From assembly GCA_900551585.1 (NCBI GenBank), contig URWU01000027.1:1-11281 (forward strand): DNA of 11,281 nucleotides, read 5' to 3'. This DNA comes from an uncultured Alphaproteobacteria bacterium (GTDB taxonomy: Bacteria > Pseudomonadota > Alphaproteobacteria > RF32 > CAG-239). Positions within the stretch are counted from its first letter, which is position 1. Every line of letters starts with the position of its first letter. The notes under the pieces were generated by a model. That model ran no database searches and was not told where the DNA came from. It saw only the letters and a list, made by a program, of their open reading frames with translations. Positions 6,900 to 11,281 of this stretch are shown piece by piece. The position numbers and the translations under genes were made by a program.

Positions 6900-7577
6900 A
6901 TGTTTGAGCGTCCTCAGTTTGCAGTTGTTTTGTCCGGCTGCGGAGTTTTTGACGGAACCGAAATCCATGAAGCGGTGTTGACCATGCTGGCAATAGACGA
7001 AGCCGGCGGCGATTATCAGTGCTTTGCTCCCAACACCTGGCAGGCCAGAACAATTGACCATTTTACCGGTCATGCCGTTGCCATTGCCGGAGATGAAGAC
7101 AACCGCAATGTTTTGGCGGAATCAGCCCGCATAGCCCGCGGAGAAATCAAAGATTTGAAAGAATTTAATGCCAAAGATTTTGACGCTATTGTTTTCCCCG
7201 GTGGTTTCGGCGCGGCTCTGAACTGGTCGGATTTTGCCGTCAAAGCCAGTGACTGCGAGGTCAATACCGAAGTTAAACGCGCGGTAGAAGACAGCTATAA
7301 AGAAGGGCTGGTTATCGGTGCGATGTGTATTGCCCCGACAATGATTGCCAAAGTTTTGGGCAAACATCATATCAAACTGACAATCGGCAATGACGCCAAA
7401 GTAGCCGACGGACTAAAAAAAATGGGTGCCGAACATGAAAACAAGGCCGCCACCGACGTCTGTGTTGATGAAGAAAACAAAATTGTTACCACGCCTTGCT
7501 ACATGCTGGCCGCCTCAATTAAGGATATTGCCGCCGGTACCAGAAATCTGGTCAGCGAAATGATTGATCTTATCTAA
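6900..7577 (+). CDS. elbB: ElbB, DJ-1/PfpI-superfamily glyoxalase-like protein
   Basis: This 225-residue protein is a member of the ElbB branch of the DJ-1/PfpI superfamily. E. coli ElbB, about 217 residues, was named for enhancing lycopene synthesis and has been linked to glyoxalase activity. Seen here are the N-terminal VVLSGCGVFDGTEIHEA motif, the FPGGFGAALNWSDFA segment at about 99-113, and the nucleophile elbow GAMCIAP with C143. E15-type acidic residues in the first motif probably support that cysteine. The open frame extends upstream of 6900, but that part overlaps the M16 gene on the other strand and lacks a ribosome-binding site, so 6900 is the start. The gene is divergent from the operon containing ispH, an isoprenoid-themed neighbourhood. 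It ends at a terminator shared with the convergent cysteine-rich gene. Confidence 0.95.
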   Translation: MFERPQFAVVLSGCGVFDGTEIHEAVLTMLAIDEAGGDYQCFAPNTWQARTIDHFTGHAVAIAGDEDNRNVLAESARIARGEIKDLKEFNAKDFDAIVFPGGFGAALNWSDFAVKASDCEVNTEVKRAVEDSYKEGLVIGAMCIAPTMIAKVLGKHHIKLTIGNDAKVADGLKKMGAEHENKAATDVCVDEENKIVTTPCYMLAASIKDIAAGTRNLVSEMIDLI

Positions 7578-7591
7578 AATCTTTCATCAAA

Positions 7592-7614
7592 AAGCCCCTC
7601 GTTTTGAGGGGCTT
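7592..7614. terminator. Hairpin terminator between elbB and the Cys-rich gene
   Basis: AAGCCCCTC at 7592-7600 pairs perfectly over 9 bp with GAGGGGCTT at 7606-7614 around a GTTTT loop. Read on the minus strand the stem runs into TTTTT (complement of 7589-7593), the usual form for the gene ending at 7622. On the plus strand it is followed by a looser T-rich stretch, so it can also serve elbB, which ends at 7577. Confidence 0.9.
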
Positions 7615-7621
7615 AGATATT

Positions 7622-9130
7622 TTAAAAGATATAGTAACAATGGCCGCCACCTTCCGGTTCAATTTCTCCACGGCAACATCTTTCACATTCGGGATATTTT
7701 TCCTGGCAATAACTGTTGCTTAAACCTTGAGAGTAGCAATTTGTTTCTAAATCGCAGTCATTAGTTACGCAATAATCATAATCCTCTTTGCTATTGCAAC
7801 AAGTACGTTCTCCGCCGCATCCGTTAGAGCAGGAATGAGTTCCGTATCGGCAGTTTGTTTCGTCGCTTAGTGGGGTGCAATTGGGGACACACTCTAGTTT
7901 TATGCCGTTTCCTTTTGAGTATCCTGAATCGCATTCCCATCCGCTTTTTATAGTTTTGTTGACACCGCACGCCGAGCAGTTTTGATAAGTATAATGGCTG
8001 TGGGCGGGGAGAAATATTAATTTGTCGGTACAGGTTGTTGAACAGACACAAGAATTGCCGGATTTTGTATAGCCGGAGTTGCAAGCCCATCCGGATTTTA
8101 TTGTGTATGATGAGCCGCAGGCGGAGCAAAAATCAGAGGTAAAGTAGCTGTTTTCCGGCTTAGAGGAAACTGTGTCGGTACAAGTTTTTGCGCAGATACA
8201 GCCGATACCTGATTTTATGTATCCTGAATTACAGATCCAGGATTGTGTGACGGTACGAGTGCCGCTGCAGTCAGTACAGGAACTTTGGATTCCCGTAGCG
8301 TTTTGAGGAACAAAAGCAGTGAAACAAGGCCTTAAGCTACAGGCTTTGCAGGTATAGCAAGGAGACCCGGCTTCGGTTGTTCCGGCATTGCTGCTGATTC
8401 CGTAAGGGCAGTTTTTAGCCGTTCCGCTTGGGCAGTTGTCATCTTTGGCAATGCAGCCTGTCCCTGTTGTATTTGGCTTTTTATTGTTGTTGCAGGCTGT
8501 TACTTTGCAATAATTATAAGGGGTGCATCTGGCATGTGTCGATTGACAGTCGGGACAGACAGAGCAGGTCTTAATGTCCGGATATCTGGTCAGATAGCTT
8601 GAGTTTGCCGGATAACTTCCGCAATTAACCGGTCGGCAATTGCTGTAGCAGGATCTGCCGTACATGTAAATTGGGCTGCAAATATAGTTGTTTGGAATAT
8701 TTGATTTATTAAACTCCTTATAGGAAGGATCTATAACACCGCAGCTGGATGGCGAGCAGGAATTGTTGTTAACATACCAGCCGGAAGCACAGCTTGTCAG
8801 TTTTAATTTTTTGTTGTTAAAAGGACATTTTTTACAATTGCCTTTATATGGGCAACTTGTCAAATTATAAGCGCTGCATTCATCGCCTTGGTTATGGTTA
8901 TTAATGCTTTCCCGGCCGGAGAAACCCAAGTCATCGGAGGTATCGGGCAAAAAAGTCGATTTGGCAAGTTGATATGATTCTTGTGAGGGGATAGGCTTTA
9001 GTTCTAATTTGTGTGCCTTTGTGTGAGTGTGATCAGAGGCGGCCAAATTGTCCGGTACTCCGGCATAAGCAAAAGAAGACATAAATATAACGGAGAGAGC
9101 CCAAACAAGGGCTGTTTTGAAACCGGACAT
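7622..9130 (-). CDS. Secreted cysteine-rich repeat protein
   Basis: This 502-residue exported protein has no function I can name. It begins with a clear Sec signal peptide: K5, a hydrophobic core at about 7-20, and a likely cut after AYA at residue 23. A Cys-free, His-containing linker reaches to about residue 85. The rest holds 54 cysteines by my count, arranged as CxxC, CxC and GYxxSGxxC motifs that resemble disulfide-knotted EGF-like or growth-factor-receptor-like arrays. Residues 285-418 are two full and one partial copies of a 50-residue repeat. Residues 189-264 align with a module in the neighbouring gene. No membrane anchor, sortase motif or autotransporter domain is seen, so secretion beyond the periplasm is unproven. 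The start is supported by AGAGG 6 nt upstream. The promoter region contains a long A-tract. The pattern suggests a surface or extracellular binding protein, but that is inference. Confidence 0.85.
   Translation of the reverse strand: MSGFKTALVWALSVIFMSSFAYAGVPDNLAASDHTHTKAHKLELKPIPSQESYQLAKSTFLPDTSDDLGFSGRESINNHNQGDECSAYNLTSCPYKGNCKKCPFNNKKLKLTSCASGWYVNNNSCSPSSCGVIDPSYKEFNKSNIPNNYICSPIYMYGRSCYSNCRPVNCGSYPANSSYLTRYPDIKTCSVCPDCQSTHARCTPYNYCKVTACNNNKKPNTTGTGCIAKDDNCPSGTAKNCPYGISSNAGTTEAGSPCYTCKACSLRPCFTAFVPQNATGIQSSCTDCSGTRTVTQSWICNSGYIKSGIGCICAKTCTDTVSSKPENSYFTSDFCSACGSSYTIKSGWACNSGYTKSGNSCVCSTTCTDKLIFLPAHSHYTYQNCSACGVNKTIKSGWECDSGYSKGNGIKLECVPNCTPLSDETNCRYGTHSCSNGCGGERTCCNSKEDYDYCVTNDCDLETNCYSQGLSNSYCQEKYPECERCCRGEIEPEGGGHCYYIF
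7877..8278 (-). repeat. 50-residue tandem Cys repeat (2 full + 1 partial)
   Basis: Within the secreted Cys-rich protein, three successive units start at residues 285, 335 and 385. They correspond to 8278-8129, 8128-7979 and 7978-7877. Each unit follows C-x2-C-x(11-12)-C-[ND]-S-G-Y, and the two full units continue through a CxC pair and then C-T-D. Units 1 and 2 are exactly 50 residues (150 bp). Unit 2 and the start of unit 3 share SAC and TIKSGW. The third unit decays after about 34 residues. Confidence 0.85.
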
Positions 9131-9136
9131 GACACA

Positions 9137-9141
9137 CCTCT
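9137..9141 (-). promoter_or_regulatory. Ribosome-binding site of the Cys-rich gene
   Basis: On the minus strand AGAGG sits 6 nt before the ATG at 9130. This matches the position demanded by the signal peptide and settles the start. Confidence 0.7.
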
Positions 9142-9174
9142 TGAGAATAATTAAAACTAAAGCCTATAATCTTA

Positions 9175-9201
9175 ATGATAAACGTTTTTTTTTTTTTGCA
9201 A
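9175..9201 (-). promoter_or_regulatory. Putative promoter with A-tract spacer
   Basis: Read on the minus strand, TTGCAA (9201-9196) resembles a -35 box (4 of 6 bases) and TATCAT (9180-9175) a -10 box (5 of 6). The spacer is 15 bp and is almost entirely a run of A. The -10 lies 44 nt before the start codon at 9130. The spacing is short of the 17-bp optimum, so this is tentative, but the intergenic region must hold a promoter because a strong terminator lies just upstream. Confidence 0.4.
9185..9197. repeat. 13-bp homopolymer T (A on the minus strand)
   Basis: Thirteen consecutive T on the plus strand lie within the 180-bp gap upstream of the secreted Cys-rich gene and overlap the putative -35/-10 spacer. 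Runs this long are prone to slippage both in cells and in sequencing, so the exact length should be treated with care. Confidence 0.9.
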
Positions 9202-9258
9202 CCTAAAAATGCAAAAGTTGCAAATTGTCATGTTCTTGTAACGGTTTGTATTTAAAAG

Positions 9259-9291
9259 AAAACTCCCCGGATAAAGCCACCGGGGAGTTTT
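9259..9291. terminator. Strong hairpin terminator after the DUF1566 gene
   Basis: AAAACTCCCCGG at 9259-9270 pairs over 12 bp with CCGGGGAGTTTT at 9280-9291, leaving a 9-nt loop. The stem starts 20 nt past the stop of the minus-strand gene ending at 9311. Read on the minus strand it is followed by more T-rich sequence. On the plus strand it has seven T in a row, so it could work in both directions. It isolates the downstream Cys-rich gene, which therefore needs its own promoter. Confidence 0.92.
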
Positions 9292-9310
9292 TTTGTATAT
9301 CAGCTAACAG

Positions 9311-11233
9311 TTAGCGGATAGCGCAGGTTTTACCGCCTATCGTAATATTATGATAGTTTTGTCCGAGCCGGCATTTGGAAATGCACGGAGCCAGACAGGT
9401 TCCGGTATAAAGCTGGCCGCAGATATCAGCGCATTCGTCCAGACATTTTCCGTTAGACAAATTATAACCGCTTTCACAGGTTTTACAGGTCGAAGATGAA
9501 CCCGAAACACAAGTTACACAGTTGCTGACGCTGCAAATCGGAGCCACATCGCCATAGTTGATAACAGGGCGAACGTAATAGCTATAGTCTGCCTTACCAT
9601 GGTTGTATGCATCGCCATTACCAAAGTACTGTCTCCAAGCGCTGCCAGATGCGAACTCGGAAGAAGACCAATGCCAATTTTCCGTTAATGTCGTACCTCC
9701 GATTTTTGCCATTGTTGCATTTATCGCTACTTTATTATCATAAATAGCATTTAATTCTCCTAAAGCTGGTAAATACCAATCTCCCGATTGGGTTCCTAAA
9801 GTCACAAAATTTGACGCATATTCTGCTGCTGGACAGCTCTTTGAATTTGCAACACAATAAGTCATAATTGTTTTCGTATTATTCTTACCGTTATAATCTA
9901 CCAGAGCTTGACTTTCGCTGCTATTTGTTAAACCCGAAATATCAAATTCTGTAGTTGACCACAGCATTGTACCGCCGTCCTTCAAAGCTACGGCGAGTTT
10001 CTTGTTCTCGTCAAAGACAACGCCGATAGGAGTTTTTCCAGCAACGAGTTCTTGTGAAATCGTCAAATCAGAATATAAAACCGGTAACGGATAAGCAGGT
10101 TCCGCCGGAGTTATATCACTCTTATCAGCAACACAGGTACCACTTTTCAGTGTATAGCCACAGTCGCAGCCGATAACCTTATATCTGTTATTACAATCTC
10201 CCTCGCATCGGGTATTAGCCGGACAGCTCGAGAGCGTATAATAGATTGAGGTTTGGCAGGTGTTTTTATATTTAGCAGGACCTTTGGAACAGTTTGAGCT
10301 GGTCGGCATACAGGATTCGGATTTCCAACCCGGTCCGCTTTTGGCAATCCTGTCCGTATAGCCATCGCATTCTGTCGTCATGCAAGCTCTTGTGTAACAG
10401 CGGTTTGTTGACGCATTGTTCAAGGTTGAGCAGGTTGCCAGGCTTGAGGCGCAGCAATAAGTGATACCGCTGCAGATTAAGCGGGTTTGACCTGAGGAAC
10501 ACTCCATCGGTTCCGGCATTTCAATCTTGCTGCTGACCATGGTCCACTCGCCTTTAACATAAGATGAATCGTAAGGACATATTGCTGTCCTGTCAAATTC
10601 ATAGTCAACAAGTGGTTGGATTGAGATAGAACATTCATTTGGGCATTGGGATAGACAATTAGAAGATTTACAACCATCCAGCTCGCATGCCCGACAAACA
10701 GTCATCATTGAGGTCGCGGAAGCATTTTTAATTCCTAGAATTTCCGTGAACCAATAACTTAATATAGACGATTTGTTATTATTTCTATGATTGAAAGCCA
10801 AAGGGACAGCCACAGAAGTTTCGCTGTCACTTGGGGCTAAAAGCTGACCGTTCGGAGCCTCTTTATTCCATTCGTTCATGGTTTTGTAGCCTTCTTCAGC
10901 ACATTTTTGTACCGGGGTCAGGATAGGACAGTTATTATCCTGAGCGGCGGGCTTGCATTGATAACAGCCTGCTCCGGCCTCGGTATATAACATTTTGCCT
11001 TGGACACCGGTGTCACATTGTTTGAAATAACCGTCCGGACAAGTATCATCAAGCGCAATGCAGGTAGTACCGTTGTCGGCAATTTTATATCCGTCGGCAC
11101 AACCGCTGACTTTGCAGAGTTTTGGCGAACAATTGGCGCTGGCACTGCTGCAATCAGGGCAGGTGGTCTTTCCGGTTGAGTTGGCGACATTGAAAGCATC
11201 GCAGTTCAGGGAATATCCTGAGCAGCTGACGCC
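9311..11233 (-). CDS. Cysteine-rich DUF1566/Lcl-like domain protein, 5'-truncated
   Basis: This large, probably exported protein lacks its N-terminus at the window edge. The 640 native residues begin at 11233, and the five codons before that are adapter. Residue numbers below count from the adapter GTG at 11248. Residues 6-380 are cysteine-rich, with a module at 30-98 that aligns with residues 189-264 of the downstream secreted protein. Residues about 386-565 form a Cys-poor domain resembling DUF1566/Lcl C-terminal domains, which are predicted to be C-type-lectin-like. The signs are KTPIGVVF, GDWYLPALGELNAIY, WHWSSSEFASGSAW and YYVRPVINY. A second Cys-rich arm follows (CSVSNCVTC, CKTCESGYNLSNGKC) and reaches the C-terminus. 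I count 52 cysteines. Similar domains occur in adhesin-like surface proteins, and some are targets of diversity-generating retroelements. A signal peptide is expected upstream but cannot be seen. Ligand binding at the cell surface is an inference. Confidence 0.82.
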   Translation of the reverse strand, partial: GVSCSGYSLNCDAFNVANSTGKTTCPDCSSASANCSPKLCKVSGCADGYKIADNGTTCIALDDTCPDGYFKQCDTGVQGKMLYTEAGAGCYQCKPAAQDNNCPILTPVQKCAEEGYKTMNEWNKEAPNGQLLAPSDSETSVAVPLAFNHRNNNKSSILSYWFTEILGIKNASATSMMTVCRACELDGCKSSNCLSQCPNECSISIQPLVDYEFDRTAICPYDSSYVKGEWTMVSSKIEMPEPMECSSGQTRLICSGITYCCASSLATCSTLNNASTNRCYTRACMTTECDGYTDRIAKSGPGWKSESCMPTSSNCSKGPAKYKNTCQTSIYYTLSSCPANTRCEGDCNNRYKVIGCDCGYTLKSGTCVADKSDITPAEPAYPLPVLYSDLTISQELVAGKTPIGVVFDENKKLAVALKDGGTMLWSTTEFDISGLTNSSESQALVDYNGKNNTKTIMTYCVANSKSCPAAEYASNFVTLGTQSGDWYLPALGELNAIYDNKVAINATMAKIGGTTLTENWHWSSSEFASGSAWRQYFGNGDAYNHGKADYSYYVRPVINYGDVAPICSVSNCVTCVSGSSSTCKTCESGYNLSNGKCLDECADICGQLYTGTCLAPCISKCRLGQNYHNITIGGKTCAIR

Positions 11234-11281
11234 CTGTCTCTTATACACATCTCCGAGCCCACGAGACGGAGCTACATCTCG
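11234..11281 (-). other. Nextera read-2 adapter, i7 index and P7 start (artificial)
   Basis: Bases 11234-11252 are the reverse-complement Tn5 mosaic end (CTGTCTCTTATACACATCT) and 11253-11267 the read-2 tail (CCGAGCCCACGAGAC). Bases 11268-11275 (GGAGCTAC) match i7 index N718 as I recall it, and 11276-11281 (ATCTCG) begin the P7 sequence. None of this is genomic. Read in reverse it supplies the spurious MYKRQ start of the DUF1566 gene. Confidence 0.98.

Noticed and set aside
7877..8278. CRISPR-like array in the tandem repeats
   Set aside because: The repeats are coding, 150 bp long, imperfect at DNA level and contiguous without spacers; they keep the reading frame and cysteine pattern.
9131..9310. 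Small RNA gene in the gap between the two Cys-rich genes
   Set aside because: The terminator hairpin at 9259-9291 is explained by the upstream gene's stop at 9311, and no separate promoter-plus-terminator pair or known RNA fold is seen.

Overview
This 11.28-kb window is one cloned or assembled DNA fragment whose two ends are Illumina Nextera adapters. Bases 1-37 are read-1 adapter and bases 11234-11281 are read-2 adapter plus an i7 index. Native DNA runs from 38 to 11233. The first gene is cut at its 5' end by the left adapter and the last gene at its 5' end by the right one. Any protein from this window beginning MYKRQ has a false, adapter-encoded N-terminus.

The organism looks like an uncultured, probably host/gut-associated alphaproteobacterium with moderate GC content and Gram-negative envelope genes. 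The reasons are the ScsB-type DsbD, the MEP-pathway ispH close to rnhA (in many Alphaproteobacteria these flank thrB), an alphaproteobacterial-style M16 peptidase, elbB, and large secreted cysteine-rich proteins with a DUF1566/Lcl-like domain of the kind I associate with gut Alphaproteobacteria. This assignment is by recognition, not by a search.

Layout. (1) 38-2994, plus strand: a DsbD/ScsB-type membrane thiol reductase with an unusual charged helical N-terminal extension, followed 8 nt later by a 92-residue three-helix membrane protein. (2) 3044-6787, minus strand: a tight four-gene operon transcribed as M16 peptidase, ispH, a Schlafen AlbA_2-domain protein, rnhA, with gaps of only 6, 15 and 6 nt. 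(3) 6900-7577, plus strand: elbB, divergent from that operon across a 112-bp promoter region. (4) 7622-11233, minus strand: two paralogous, very cysteine-rich exported proteins (54 Cys in 502 residues; 52 Cys in the 640 residues present), each followed by a strong hairpin terminator. The downstream one has a signal peptide and 50-residue tandem repeats. The upstream one carries a DUF1566/Lcl-like domain inserted between cysteine-rich arms.

How the parts relate. The housekeeping half combines isoprenoid precursor synthesis (ispH, with elbB divergent), RNA:DNA hybrid removal (rnhA) and envelope or protein quality control (M16, DsbD). The other half is surface biology. The two secreted proteins would need extensive disulfide formation and correction in the periplasm, the task a DsbD-type electron conduit supports, although that link is only inferred. 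The most notable observations are the exported Cys-rich paralogue pair with its 50-residue repeats, a 13-bp poly(A) tract sitting in the putative promoter spacer of one of them (possible phase variation), the DUF1566 domain as a possible hypervariable ligand-binding fold, and an AlbA_2 gene lying where thrB is often found.
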